From: Methylomonas sp. | GTDB lineage: Bacteria; Pseudomonadota; Gammaproteobacteria; Methylococcales; Methylomonadaceae | Direction of reading: 5' to 3' | DNA length: 64,000 bases | Assembly (NCBI RefSeq): GCF_023228165.1 | Contig: NZ_JALOBS010000022.1 | Coordinates: 1-64,000, forward strand | In this document: positions 1 through 8,330 of the stretch, in pieces | Position numbering within the stretch: the stretch's first letter is position 1 | How the letters are laid out: each line of letters starts with the position of its first letter | The notes under the pieces: generated by a model | The model's input: only the letters and a program-made list of their open reading frames with translations | The model's database searches: none | Told to the model about the DNA's origin: nothing | Translations under genes and position numbers: made by a program

Positions 1-79
1 CAATAGAGTTGAGAGCGCTTCACGAGCACGCAACGCAGATAATATTAAGCTTTTATAACGGCTGAGATTTGCTGCTACA

Positions 80-1627
80 TCAGTGTTCATGAGAAGCTCC
101 TGCCTTGCCTTGCTCGGATTTAATGACGAAGCTGCCGTTAACCGCGTATTCCGTGCCCGGCATCAGTCCGGCTACGATTTCGGTGACTTTGCCATCGGAC
201 AAGCCGGTCGTAACCGGTTGGGCAATAAAGCCACCCGGCACGCGAATAAAGACCGTCGCTTGGTTTTTCACCATCTGAATGGCATCGCTGGCGACTGCGA
301 CCGGAACGACGCTTTCCTTTGCAGGCAGATCGACGGTGATAAACAAGCCGGGCCGCCAGGCCATCTGCGGGTTGTCGAGCGTGACCCGTGCCGTGGCGGT
401 GCGGGTTTGTTCTCCCATTAGTGCGCCCACGTAGGACAAGGTGCCGGTAGCCGAAGAGTCGAATGCCGTGGCTTTAATGATGACCCGCTTGCCTACCTGG
501 ACCACATTCAAATCCTTCGCCGAGACATTGATTTCCGCCCATACCGAGGACAGATCGGTAATCGTAAAGATACTGGCGTCTTCCTTGACCGCTTCGCCCT
601 GGGCAATGTGCTTTTCGACCACCATGCCGTCGAACGGTGCGCGAATTTCATAACGATTGAGGGCGCCGCTATTAGCCGATACTGTAGGGCTTGCGCCGAG
701 TGCGATCAGTTTTTGCTGGGCATTATGAACGGCAATTTCCATTTCCCGCATCACCTGCTGGGCTTGTAAATAATCCTGCTCCGCCGAGATTTTGTCTTCC
801 CATAAATGCTTTTCCCGCGCGAAAGTGGCACGGGCCAGTTCCAGACGTTGTTGCGCCGACAACAACTCGCTACGCTGTTCCGATAACGCCGTACTGGCAA
901 TCACTGCAATCACTTGACCTTTTTTCACGGCTTGGCCGAGATTGGCGGAAACGCTTTCGACGACACCGGCCAGACGCGGCACCACATGCGAGGTTTTATC
1001 TTCATTGAAGCGAATTTCACCGGGTAGCGTAACAACGCTGACAATGTGGGCCGGGCGGGCGGTTTGCAGCGAGATACCGGTTTCAGCGATTTGCTGATCG
1101 CTCAAGGCCACTTTGCCTTCTTCTTTACTGAAAGCGAATTGAACCGTTTGACCATCATGTCTGGCCGTCACGTTCGCTTCGAAGACATGCGGCTCTTCAA
1201 TCGCCTGGATGCTTTGCCAATACGTCTTTTTCGGTTCGAATTCGATCTGCTGTTGTTCACCGCTCGGGCGTGTCAGCCGCATGGTGAGCTGCACAGCCGT
1301 GGGTTGTAGCGGTTTATCCTGATCAAACGCATAAACCTGGAAGCGTGGTTCGCCGCCTTCTTCACTGAGCACGATTTCCAGCTTGAAATCACCGTCGCTG
1401 TAAACAGCGCCGCCGTGCGGCCCTTGATCCTGTTGGGCTGCATCGGCGTGTTCATGATCCTCATCGCTGTCTGCATCATGGGGCTTTGCGGCTGCATGGC
1501 TTTCTTCGCCGTGTTCCTCGCCTTCCGGCATCGACTTATCGATGTTCAGAATGAATAGGCTGAGCAGGAGACCGACAGCAATAATCGCGGCAATAGCGGT
1601 CCATTGTTTTTTGTTAATCGTGTTCAT
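80..1627 (-). CDS. czcB: RND efflux periplasmic adaptor (CzcB-like)
   Basis: This is the membrane-fusion subunit of a tripartite divalent-metal exporter, linking an inner-membrane RND pump to the TolC-like channel. The 515-residue product has an N-terminal membrane anchor (about residues 8-28), then a His/Asp/Glu-rich stretch (residues 36-75) typical of metal-handling CzcB proteins. A barrel-sandwich/coiled-coil hairpin follows (about 215-330: GVVESVSANLGQAVKKGQVI, then Ala/Gln/Glu-rich helices), then the beta-barrel. It overlaps the upstream czcC-like gene by ATGA, so the two are co-transcribed. The RND pump gene expected downstream is not seen; the 79 bases left to the window edge show no convincing start codon. 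The metal (Co/Zn/Cd) is inferred from family likeness only. Confidence 0.88.
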   Translation of the reverse strand: MNTINKKQWTAIAAIIAVGLLLSLFILNIDKSMPEGEEHGEESHAAAKPHDADSDEDHEHADAAQQDQGPHGGAVYSDGDFKLEIVLSEEGGEPRFQVYAFDQDKPLQPTAVQLTMRLTRPSGEQQQIEFEPKKTYWQSIQAIEEPHVFEANVTARHDGQTVQFAFSKEEGKVALSDQQIAETGISLQTARPAHIVSVVTLPGEIRFNEDKTSHVVPRLAGVVESVSANLGQAVKKGQVIAVIASTALSEQRSELLSAQQRLELARATFAREKHLWEDKISAEQDYLQAQQVMREMEIAVHNAQQKLIALGASPTVSANSGALNRYEIRAPFDGMVVEKHIAQGEAVKEDASIFTITDLSSVWAEINVSAKDLNVVQVGKRVIIKATAFDSSATGTLSYVGALMGEQTRTATARVTLDNPQMAWRPGLFITVDLPAKESVVPVAVASDAIQMVKNQATVFIRVPGGFIAQPVTTGLSDGKVTEIVAGLMPGTEYAVNGSFVIKSEQGKAGASHEH

Positions 1628-2985
1628 CGTGATACCTCGGGTTGGCTATTCGCCGCTGTCTCGTTCATGCCGCTGCCAACCAGACGTTCTACGTCAGCCA
1701 CGGACTTGTGATAATTGGCCAAGGCCACTAAATACTGATTTTTGGCGCCAAACAGGGTGCGCTGTGCATCCAACACATCCAGAAAACCGAACTTGCCCAA
1801 ACGATAACCTTCGCGGGCCGCGTCGTAGGCACTTTGCGCACCGGGCAGAATTTCTTGCCGTAAGGTCATGATTTCGGAATGGGCGATATCCAAAGCCTGA
1901 TAGGCAGTGTTCAATGCCGTGGCGATGCGTACTTCGGTGTTACGCATGTCCTGTTCCGCTTTGCTCAACCGATGCTCGGCTTCCTGAATGCGGCCTTGAT
2001 TGCGATCAAACACCGGCAAGGGCACCGAGAAACCCACCACTAAAGCGTAATCATTGGGCATCAGATATTTACTGGCGCCGACGGTCGCGGTCACATCCGG
2101 GATGGCCTTGGACTTTTCCATGGCGATGAGGGCCTGACGTTGGGTGATTTCAGTGGCCCAGCGGGCTAAATCAGGATTTTTAGACAGGCGTTGCGCCAAT
2201 GAGTCCAGGGAAGCCGGTACCTGGATGTTTTCCAAATTACCGCTCACCGCCTCAAACCGCGGTGCCGTACTGCCCCAGCCAGCGGCTAAACGCTTGCGAG
2301 CGGCTTCCAGTTCCTTCTGAGCACGCATCAGCTCAATTTGCACCGAGGCACGCGCGACTTTGGCCTTGGTTTCTTCGACGGGCGATACTTTGCCGGCCTG
2401 TACCCGTGCAGCCGTCGTCACCGCCGTCTGATTCGCCAATTCATGCGTTTGTTGGGTTAGTGCCAACTGTTGCTGGGCGGCCAACACGTCAATAAAGGCT
2501 TGAGTCACTTGGGTAAGCACATCGGCACGTTTGGCTTCGTAGTCCCAATCGGCGAGCTGCTTGGTCAGCGCGGCGGCTTCGATGCGTGCGGTACGCTTAC
2601 CACCCAACTCGATCAATTGACTGAGTTCCAAGGTAACTGAATCGCCATCGAAGCCCTGAAGAACCCGATTACCGAAGTTCGAAGCATTGGCGTTGAAAGT
2701 GGGGTTAGGGAGTAATCCGGCTTGTAAGGTGGAGGCTTCCTGAGCCCGGCTCTCCCAGGAATAGGCGGACAGTTCCGGGTTTTGGGTTAACGCTAAAGCC
2801 AGGGCTTGAGATAAGACCAAGAAGCCGGTCGGTTCCTCGACGATTGGCAGACTGGAATCACTCGGAACCTGATGGTCTGGTTGGGCCGGGGGCAGCGTGC
2901 CGTCTGTCGGGCTGGCATCTACCGGACCGGCAATGATGAAACAACACAATGCGATGCCAAATGACCGCATATAATTCGAGAACAT
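1624..2985 (-). CDS. czcC: TolC-family outer membrane channel (CzcC-like)
   Basis: The 453-residue product begins with a signal peptide (SFGIALCCFIIAGPVDA). It shows the two-fold repeated helical pattern of outer membrane efflux proteins, including the start of repeat one (LALALTQNPELSAYSWE) and the C-terminal repeat (GYRLGKFGFLDVLDAQRTLF). It should form the outer-membrane exit duct for the CzcB-type adaptor encoded immediately downstream, and the two genes overlap by four bases. Length and repeat layout are normal for the family. Substrate is inferred from the neighbouring adaptor, not from this protein. Confidence 0.88.
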   Translation of the reverse strand: MFSNYMRSFGIALCCFIIAGPVDASPTDGTLPPAQPDHQVPSDSSLPIVEEPTGFLVLSQALALALTQNPELSAYSWESRAQEASTLQAGLLPNPTFNANASNFGNRVLQGFDGDSVTLELSQLIELGGKRTARIEAAALTKQLADWDYEAKRADVLTQVTQAFIDVLAAQQQLALTQQTHELANQTAVTTAARVQAGKVSPVEETKAKVARASVQIELMRAQKELEAARKRLAAGWGSTAPRFEAVSGNLENIQVPASLDSLAQRLSKNPDLARWATEITQRQALIAMEKSKAIPDVTATVGASKYLMPNDYALVVGFSVPLPVFDRNQGRIQEAEHRLSKAEQDMRNTEVRIATALNTAYQALDIAHSEIMTLRQEILPGAQSAYDAAREGYRLGKFGFLDVLDAQRTLFGAKNQYLVALANYHKSVADVERLVGSGMNETAANSQPEVSR

Positions 2986-3076
2986 GGAAAACTTCTCCGT
3001 AGCATAGAGGTAACGTCAGCAAAAAACACAGGTAAATCTGCGTCTTTGGCTGGTAGGTTGCAGCTAGGAGATGGGG

Positions 3077-3532
3077 CTAAATCAGTAAAACGATACTGCG
3101 CAAAGCGAGCAGTCGGGGATCGGTGAACGGTGGATCGAAAAATGCCGATTGCCGAATAAAAGGTCGGTCATGAAGCGACAACAGCGACAATAGGAAAAAT
3201 ATCGACAATAGCCCGCTATCAAGCGCTATTTTTACAAAATCCGTTAACGACAATGGGATGTGATCATCGCCATCCAGAGCGATGTCGGTGCATGGGGCGT
3301 TACAAGGTGCATCGTCGTCGGTGAAATGAACACCGGCTGTATCGCTGAAATGGTCGATTTTGTCCGGACCAATGCCATGATCATACCCGACGTGCTCCAC
3401 AGCGACATGGCCATCCTCCCCAAAACACAGAACAAAGGCCGACGCATCGCGATGACCCAGGCCAAAATGACCAAGGATAGCGAGGATCAGCGCAATAGAG
3501 AGCCAGTTTTTGGAGTGTCGTAAGGTATTCAT
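3077..3532 (-). CDS. Small His/Asp/Cys-containing exported protein upstream of czcCB
   Basis: I do not recognise a named family. The product has an N-terminal hydrophobic segment (WLSIALILAILGHFGLGH), a central region rich in His, Asp and Cys (residues about 35-95, including DDDAPCNAPCTDIALDGDDH), and a second hydrophobic stretch (SGLLSIFFLLSLLSL). It is probably membrane-anchored with a periplasmic metal-binding face. I chose the ATG at 3532 because the few residues before it (MLDSSK) precede a typical MNTLR start. It lies 91 bases upstream of the czcC-like gene in the same orientation, as small proteins of this kind often do before CzcCBA operons, so a role as metal sensor or chaperone is a reasonable guess. 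Confidence 0.6.
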   Translation of the reverse strand: MNTLRHSKNWLSIALILAILGHFGLGHRDASAFVLCFGEDGHVAVEHVGYDHGIGPDKIDHFSDTAGVHFTDDDAPCNAPCTDIALDGDDHIPLSLTDFVKIALDSGLLSIFFLLSLLSLHDRPFIRQSAFFDPPFTDPRLLALRSIVLLI

Positions 3533-3735
3533 CTTTGATGAATCTAGCACACGAAGAGCGAAACACCCAGTTTTTTGCCGATGTACATCTACGCGGCTGA
3601 ATTAGTAATCTGACTTTTTGGACTTCGAAATGGCTGCAAAAGGCCGCCAGTAGTGATTCGTGGTGCATGAAAATAGTCATTCCGAACCGTCGGCTTTCAG
3701 AAGAGTCCAGTATCGGCAAAGGCCGAGTAGGTAAC

Positions 3736-4055
3736 ATGCGCTTTTCCGATTTGTATCCCCCCCCCCGCCACTGGACTTTCGACAGATTAAAATGGCGGCT
3801 GGTGACGCGACTGCTTGTCTTACCCCTATCATTGATGTTTTGATTAACGCTGTCGCCACTGGCGAACGAATTGAAATTCGCGGATTTGGTGGTTTTTCAA
3901 CGATTCCCCGTAAAGCACGTATCGGCAGGAATCCCAAGACCGGGGAGTCTGTCAGTCTACCGAGTCGGCACACCGTTCATTTTAAACCGGGCCTTGATTT
4001 GCGCAACCGGGTCAATGCTTCGAAACTGGCGTTCCCCACCATTAAAGGCCTGTAA
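3736..4055 (+). CDS. IHF-beta/HU-like DNA-bending protein, split by a C10 tract (frameshifted 5' end)
   Basis: From the ATG at 3792 the product reads as an IHF/HU-family protein: TGERIEIRGFGGFS, GRNPKTGE and VHFKPG are the classic arm and core motifs. However, the usual first 20 residues are missing from that frame. They lie just upstream in another frame, starting at ATG 3736 (MRFSDLY) behind an AGGT-type ribosome site. The two frames meet at a run of ten C at 3757-3766. One extra C, or a -1 slip, would give MRFSDLYPPPPPLDFRQIKM followed by AAGD and the rest, matching the family N-terminus in length and character. So this is a frameshifted, phase-variable or mis-assembled gene. It would act in nucleoid organisation, recombination or plasmid maintenance. 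Confidence 0.65.
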
Positions 4056-4090
4056 CCCTGTCCTGGGATCAGATTAACCATCCCCGGTAC

Positions 4091-5461
4091 TTACGGTGCG
4101 ATCCCTACTGACTGCCAAAGAAACTCATAGGAAACCGGAGGGCGATGTTGCGCTTTGGCTTGCTGGGCTTCGCCATGTTCGTAGGTGTGCAGCAAGAATT
4201 TGACTTGTTCCAATCCTTCCGGGGTTCTGATGGCCTCGCGCGGCGTTTGATTGTTCAATATCGGTAATGGCTTGTCAGCCCAGTCAGCGTAAAGCTGCCG
4301 AATTCTTTTCTCTATGAGCTCGCCTATTATCTCGGGTGGCAGGGGTATCGGTTCCGACCTTTCCGGGATGTCATGAGGCTGCATATTTGCCAGCATGCCT
4401 TTGGGGGCGGCCAGTTCCCGGCTGATAAAGGCCACCGTAGTGCCTGAAACCGCTTCGAACCAAGGTCTGCCTTCGTCCGCATACTGTTGAGTATGATAGG
4501 ACACTTTGATTCGATCCTGGCGTTTGCCGGGATGAATACTGAGACTTCGCCGTGTCAGCCCATCTTCGCCTACAAATATACGGCTCCAACCTGCATCACG
4601 ATTGCCTTCGATATCAGCTGCACTGGTCAAGGCCTGGTCCAATGCGTCCCAGTCCAGAACCCCGTAATGATCTGTCACGAACAGCAGCGATTCACCCGTG
4701 ACATGATCAACCACTGGCGGCATTTCAAAGGCCCTGACAAATAACTGGAGCCAGTGAAACGGAATGATGGCACCAGTGATTTCCTTGGCGAGAGCAGAAT
4801 CCGGATCGACGCCCTCTAATTCGTCTTTGAGTTCTTCCAACAAATCCCAGCTTTGTTGGCGGGGGAAGGAGTAAACGGCGCCGGACAGTTCAAAATGAGC
4901 GTCAACCGGCACGATGCGTGCCGCGATCAGATCGTACCGGTTGGCTTGTTGTGAGCCCGATTTTTCCTGGACGAGAACGGGCGGGTGTTCGGGTAGCATC
5001 ACATCCCTTAATGTCAGGCATTTGCCGGGCACCACCGCCACAATTTCGTAAAGCCTGAGGGGTAGGGCCGTGAGACGCTCAAGCCATTGTCGCTGTTCAG
5101 CAGACAATAGCGGACCCCCTTTTCCCAGTAACAAATCCGCAACACGATAGTCCTGGTCTTTGAGGGTCAGCATGCCATCTGCCAGCAGCCATTCCATGGC
5201 ATTGATCATAATGCCGGCATACGAGTCCTCGGGTAGGTCCTGAAGCCCGGCATATTCATCGTCGTCGAGTCCCCCAAAAAACCCTTCATCAATCTCGGCA
5301 CGGGCCGGCTGCTCATACTTCGTGAACAGCCACTGGATGGCTTTCGGGACGGCTTCAGCCCGATCATGCGCAATCTGGGCGTCTGCTGTCTTCAAGCAGC
5401 ACTGCTTATATTTTTTACCGCTGCCACAAGGGCAGGGATCGTTTCGGCCTAGTTTTTTCAT
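4091..5461 (-). CDS. SEC-C metal-binding motif protein
   Basis: The 456-residue product opens with a SEC-C zinc-binding motif (GRNDPCPCGSGKKYKQCC, residues 5-22), the same cysteine pattern found at the end of SecA. The remaining 430 residues carry no motif I can name. They are soluble and acidic with regular helices and no signal peptide or membrane segment. SEC-C proteins of this type are frequent on genomic islands but their function is generally unknown. The gene is convergent with the IHF-like gene, with only 35 bases between stops, and divergent from kfrA. Confidence 0.75.
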   Translation of the reverse strand: MKKLGRNDPCPCGSGKKYKQCCLKTADAQIAHDRAEAVPKAIQWLFTKYEQPARAEIDEGFFGGLDDDEYAGLQDLPEDSYAGIMINAMEWLLADGMLTLKDQDYRVADLLLGKGGPLLSAEQRQWLERLTALPLRLYEIVAVVPGKCLTLRDVMLPEHPPVLVQEKSGSQQANRYDLIAARIVPVDAHFELSGAVYSFPRQQSWDLLEELKDELEGVDPDSALAKEITGAIIPFHWLQLFVRAFEMPPVVDHVTGESLLFVTDHYGVLDWDALDQALTSAADIEGNRDAGWSRIFVGEDGLTRRSLSIHPGKRQDRIKVSYHTQQYADEGRPWFEAVSGTTVAFISRELAAPKGMLANMQPHDIPERSEPIPLPPEIIGELIEKRIRQLYADWADKPLPILNNQTPREAIRTPEGLEQVKFLLHTYEHGEAQQAKAQHRPPVSYEFLWQSVGIAP

Positions 5462-5551
5462 ATCAGGGCGACTTTAAGCCAACCCCAGGATTATTGCATT
5501 GAAATTTTTGCCGCACAGCCCGGCAACCCGACACGACTTTCTTCCTTTCCA

Positions 5552-5640
5552 ATTACTTTCTTTATCGTTATTTTCTTTCGTTTTATGTTTCTTACTTTAA
5601 TTATTACTTTCTTTGTTTCTTAATTACTTTGTTTCTTGAT
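5552..5640 (+). repeat. T-rich tandem repeats upstream of kfrA
   Basis: Copies of ATTACTTTCTTT lie at 5552-5563 and 5603-5614, with the related ATTACTTT at 5623-5630 and GTTTCTT repeats between. The whole stretch is strongly T-rich on the plus strand. It sits between the divergent SEC-C and kfrA-like genes. KfrA proteins bind repeats next to their own promoter, so this is a candidate operator. That role is inferred. Confidence 0.45.
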
Positions 5641-5682
5641 TTGTGCTAGACTATGTACACAGTCAAATTGATGGGGGCCGTC

Positions 5683-6621
5683 ATGAAAGAAGAGCTTGAT
5701 TCCGCAGTGGGTCGTCCCGCCGATATAACCGATGAGCGCATTATTGAAGCCGGCGAGGCATTGGTGAGGGCCAATCGGAATGTAACGGGCTTTGCCTTGC
5801 GCAAAATCACCGGCGGTGGCGATCCCAAAAGACTTAAAGAAGTGTGGGATAAGCACAATGTCAGTCAGTCGGTGACCAATGCAGAGCCGGTAGCAGAGCT
5901 GCCCGTCGAGGTCGCTGAAACCTTGGCGGCCATGACCAAGGTCTTGGTGGACAAAATCAATACCTTGACCGTGGAGTTAAACGACAAAGCCGTCAAGACC
6001 CAAGAGCGCCGTGTGGCGGATGTCTTGCGGGCTGCGGGCGAACAGCAGGCCCAAGCGGAGCGCGAACTTGCCGATGCTTCGCAAGCTGTCGATGAGTTAG
6101 AGGCTATGCTGGCAGAAGAACGGTCCAGGGTAGGGGAGTTGGAAAAACGTCTGGCCGAAGTGTTAGCGACTGATCAAGCTAAAGCGGTTGAACTGGCTAC
6201 CTTACGCGAACGGCTAGAGGCGGTCGAAAAAAACGCGAAGGTAGCGGGCGAGCAGCATGTTGCCGAACAAGCACAATTCCGGCAAGCATTGGCGGATCAA
6301 AAGCGGGCGGCACAAGAATTGGCGGTAGAACGGGATAAAGTGAAAACGGAACTGACCAAAGTACAGACCAAGGCGGAAGCCGCTGAAGAGTCCCATAAGG
6401 AAGAGAGAAAAAGGGCTGCCACGGAGCTACAGCGAGTCGCCGATAAGCTTATAAAGCTTGAAGCGGAAAGAGATGGCGCCAAAGGGGAGGCGGGTAAAAC
6501 CCGAGAAGAGCTTGCCAAGCTAACCGGCCAATTGGAAGCCATGAAAATCCAGGCCGCTCAGTTGATGCAGGCCATTGGAAACCAACAACCGGAAAAAACC
6601 GAAAAACCGAAAAAGGTATAA
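5683..6621 (+). CDS. kfrA: KfrA-like coiled-coil DNA-binding protein
   Basis: The N-terminal ~100 residues (GRPADITDERIIEAGEALV, then ALRKITGGGDPKRLKEVW) match the KfrA N-terminal DNA-binding domain. From about residue 110 to near the end the product is an almost continuous Ala/Glu/Lys/Arg coiled coil. KfrA proteins are plasmid-encoded auto-repressors involved in stable plasmid inheritance, with a filamentous tail. I favour the ATG at 5683 (MKEELDSAVGRP) because GGGGG lies just upstream and the family starts close to the GRP motif; in-frame ATGs at 5653 and 5671 are alternatives. Its presence favours a plasmid or plasmid-derived element. Confidence 0.82.
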   Translation: MKEELDSAVGRPADITDERIIEAGEALVRANRNVTGFALRKITGGGDPKRLKEVWDKHNVSQSVTNAEPVAELPVEVAETLAAMTKVLVDKINTLTVELNDKAVKTQERRVADVLRAAGEQQAQAERELADASQAVDELEAMLAEERSRVGELEKRLAEVLATDQAKAVELATLRERLEAVEKNAKVAGEQHVAEQAQFRQALADQKRAAQELAVERDKVKTELTKVQTKAEAAEESHKEERKRAATELQRVADKLIKLEAERDGAKGEAGKTREELAKLTGQLEAMKIQAAQLMQAIGNQQPEKTEKPKKV

Positions 6622-6686
6622 GGCATTTTGCGGCTAGAGCAATGAGCTTGGGGTGGTCGCGTTGGGGGGGGGGCTTGATGCTTGAG

Positions 6687-6968
6687 GCCGGCTTCTGAAA
6701 ATGACACACCTATATTAATGGTACGGATGCCAATGTCAGAAGACGACTGCACCATCTTATTGGGCTAGAACCACTTGGTGAAGTCAACTATTGAGCAAAA
6801 AAATATCAATAGACATCTGCACAGTGCGTCATTTTGCTCAGCACTTCTCTTCATAAGAATATGGTTTGGGGCGCTAAATTGCTTTTTGGCGCTGTCCGAC
6901 GAACCTAGAGAGGGGGGTTCTTAATGTGTGCAGTCAACTTCTGATATTCGTGCAGTCGTCTTTTGACA
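6687..6968. repeat. Remnant terminal repeats of Tn402/Tn5053-type elements
   Basis: Several sequences match the TGTCA...GAAGACGACTGCAC style of Tn402-family ends. One reads leftward from 6706 (TGTCATTTTCAGAAGCCGGC on the minus strand). One reads rightward from 6734 (TGTCAGAAGACGACTGCACC). One reads leftward from 6968 (TGTCAAAAGACGACTGCACG). The pair 6734/6968 bounds a 235-bp gene-free segment with nearly identical inverted ends, like a miniature non-autonomous element; the five flanking bases differ. No coding sequence is visible between kfrA and the transposon end. Confidence 0.6.
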
Positions 6969-6972
6969 TTTA

Positions 6973-6998
6973 TGTCCAAAATCGACCGGTTTCGGACA
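6973..6998. promoter_or_regulatory. Left part of the split res region (resolvase subsite dyad)
   Basis: TGTCC at 6973-6977 and GGACA at 6994-6998 form a 26-bp dyad of the size expected for a resolvase-binding subsite. It lies 28 bases left of the transposon end. It becomes adjacent to the motifs at 32776-32823 if the transposon and one AGTAG are removed, so it probably belongs to the res site of the resolvase gene at 32836. Confidence 0.45.
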
Positions 6999-7020
6999 GG
7001 GCTTAAAAAATATGTACTAA

Positions 7021-7025
7021 AGTAG
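7021..7025. repeat. Target site duplication AGTAG (left copy)
   Basis: AGTAG lies immediately outside the left terminal repeat at 7026. The identical pentamer lies immediately outside the right terminal repeat, at 32771-32775. Five-base duplications are characteristic of the Tn402/Tn5053 (and Tn7/Mu-like DDE) transposases. Confidence 0.8.
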
Positions 7026-7120
7026 TGTCACTTTTCAAAGCTGCAGTCAGCGGATGGTCAAAGTTGATGTCAGCAGATTAATCAACAATAAGTAATTCTG
7101 TCAGTTGCGACATGCCGGCT
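7026..7120 (+). repeat. Left terminal inverted repeat and TniA-binding repeats
   Basis: The terminal 28 bases (7026-7053) pair with the right end. Inside them come further related motifs, GTTGATGTCAGCAG near 7063-7076 and CTGTCAGTTGCGACAT near 7099-7114, resembling the repeats next to tniA at the right end. This nested arrangement is typical of the transposase-binding ends of the Tn402/Tn5053 family. Confidence 0.7.
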
Positions 7121-7227
7121 TATTTTTTAGTTATTTTTGTTTTAAGGTCGAACCCTGTGTTCGCAGTCTCCCCCCGAAAGATTTCTAGCCAACCCACCTA
7201 TATTGAAAGGTATCTTAAGTAATGAAG

Positions 7228-7262
7228 TTGGCTTCTGATATTGTTGCAGTCGTCTTCTGACA
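7228..7262 (-). repeat. Internal Tn402-type terminal repeat copy
   Basis: Read on the minus strand from 7262 this is TGTCAGAAGACGACTGCAAC. It is nearly the same as the ends at 6734 and 6968 but lies inside the large transposon, between its left end and its resolvase gene. It is followed by a second degenerate copy (CAGAAGCCAACTTC). It is probably a remnant of an earlier, differently ended element. Confidence 0.5.
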
Positions 7263-7296
7263 GCGGTAGTAGCCAAAATAGATAGCCAAGTAGGTG

Positions 7297-7333
7297 ATGG
7301 CCAAATTACATTGCGGTTCTAATTATTGGCCAT
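7297..7333. promoter_or_regulatory. Candidate res subsite of the transposon resolvase
   Basis: ATGGCCAAAT at 7297-7306 and ATTGGCCAT at 7325-7333 form a dyad of 37 bases, 50 bases before the resolvase start. Further copies of the GGCCA core lie nearby (TTGGCC at about 7369). Size and position suit a resolvase-binding subsite. Confidence 0.45.
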
Positions 7334-7382
7334 ATGATTTATACTGGGCTAAATTAAGTATACCCATTTTGGCCGCCCAACC

Positions 7383-8000
7383 ATGAAAGTTGCTCGTATC
7401 TACCTTCGTGTCAGTACCGAAGAACAAGACCTTACCCGTCAAACTGAAATCGTCCATACTGCTCGGGCGGAAGGGTATTACATCGCCGGCATCTACCGTG
7501 AAAAGGCTTCGGGTGCTCGTGCTGATCGACCCGAGCTACTTCGAATGATTGCAGACTTACAATCAGGCGAAGTCGTCGTTGCCGAGAAAATTGATCGTAT
7601 CAGCCGGCTTCCCTTGACCGAAGCCGAACAACTAGTCGGATCAATCCGGGCCAAGGGAGCAAGACTGGCTGTGCCGGGCCTAGTCGATTTATCCGATTTT
7701 GCGGCTGAGGCCGATGGTGTGGCCAAGATCGTTTTGGAGTCGGTGCAGGAATTATTACTTAAACTTGCCCTGCAAATGACACGTGATGACTATGAGACTC
7801 GCCGAGAGCGACAGCGCCAAGGTGTTCAGCTTGCCAAGATCGCCGGTAAGTATGCGGGTCGCATCCCTGATACCACGACACATCAGCGTATCGTTGCGCT
7901 GCGTGGAGCAGGACATACTATCAAACGGACCGCTGAGCTGGCCGGATGTAGCCAAAGCCAGGTCAAGCGCATATGGGCAGAGCATAAGGGCAGTCACTGA
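7383..8000 (+). CDS. Serine recombinase/resolvase of the transposon
   Basis: The 205-residue product has the N-terminal serine recombinase catalytic domain: YLRVSTEEQ with the nucleophile Ser11, then the conserved DRPELLRMI and AEKIDRISR segments. A C-terminal helix-turn-helix ends the protein (ALRGAGHTIKRTAELAGCSQ), as in small resolvases. In Tn402-family elements a resolvase (TniR/TniC) separates cointegrates at a nearby res site, and GGCCA dyads precede this gene. Unusually it lies at the end of the element opposite to tniQ-B-A, although in Tn5053 it follows tniQ. The substituted GVL-type positions relative to Tn3 resolvases indicate a different subgroup from the resolvase at 32836. Confidence 0.85.
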   Translation: MKVARIYLRVSTEEQDLTRQTEIVHTARAEGYYIAGIYREKASGARADRPELLRMIADLQSGEVVVAEKIDRISRLPLTEAEQLVGSIRAKGARLAVPGLVDLSDFAAEADGVAKIVLESVQELLLKLALQMTRDDYETRRERQRQGVQLAKIAGKYAGRIPDTTTHQRIVALRGAGHTIKRTAELAGCSQSQVKRIWAEHKGSH

Positions 8001-8079
8001 ATTATAATCCTGATCAATTGGTCTGCTTTCATGCCCCTGCAAGGCAAGGGTTGCTTTGCGGAAATTGGCGACTGGCAAT

Positions 8080-8330
8080 CCAGAAGTATGACGAAGCGGC
8101 ACTGGACTGCGCATTGACAACCCAGATATTGATAGAGGTGATCTGCAATGAAAAAAGAATACCGTAGCCGTTTGATGGCCTCCGTACATGAAACCGCCGA
8201 AGGTTTGCATGAGGCTGGCGTCATGGATAAGCGTACCATGCGCAAATTCGACGAACTGTGTCTAACGCCAATCAGAGGGTGTCAGATTGGAGCGCAAATC
8301 GACTTGGTGTCTGTACGAACGGAGAAATAG
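8080..8330 (+). pseudogene. Remnant of a RelE/HigB toxin - HigA antitoxin pair
   Basis: From ATG 8148 a 60-codon frame begins like HTH-type antitoxins of the HigA group (YRSRLMASVHETAEGLHEAG, then MRKFDELCLTPI). After about residue 43 it switches to unrelated sequence and stops, so the HTH domain is gone. Just before it a frame ending at 8167 reads like a toxin C-terminus (LIEVICNEKRIP) and overlaps the antitoxin start, as in intact toxin-first operons. No toxin start remains. This is a broken module next to the resolvase. The toxin part is less certain than the antitoxin part. Confidence 0.5.

Noticed and set aside
691..1497. Several open frames on the opposite strand of the czcB-like gene
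   Set aside because: They are antisense shadows of a convincing gene and have atypical composition and no family resemblance.
5510..5640. The T-rich repeats as a CRISPR array
   Set aside because: Units are short, imperfect and without regular spacers, and no cas genes are present.
6664..6673. The G10 run as a second phase-variation switch
   Set aside because: It lies after the kfrA stop and in no credible gene, so length change would have no visible coding effect; a promoter role cannot be judged.
7258..7262. The internal TGACA-type end at 7262 as the true left end of the large transposon
   Set aside because: It faces left, has no matching partner at the right end and no AGTAG beside it; 7026 fits better in sequence, orientation and duplication.
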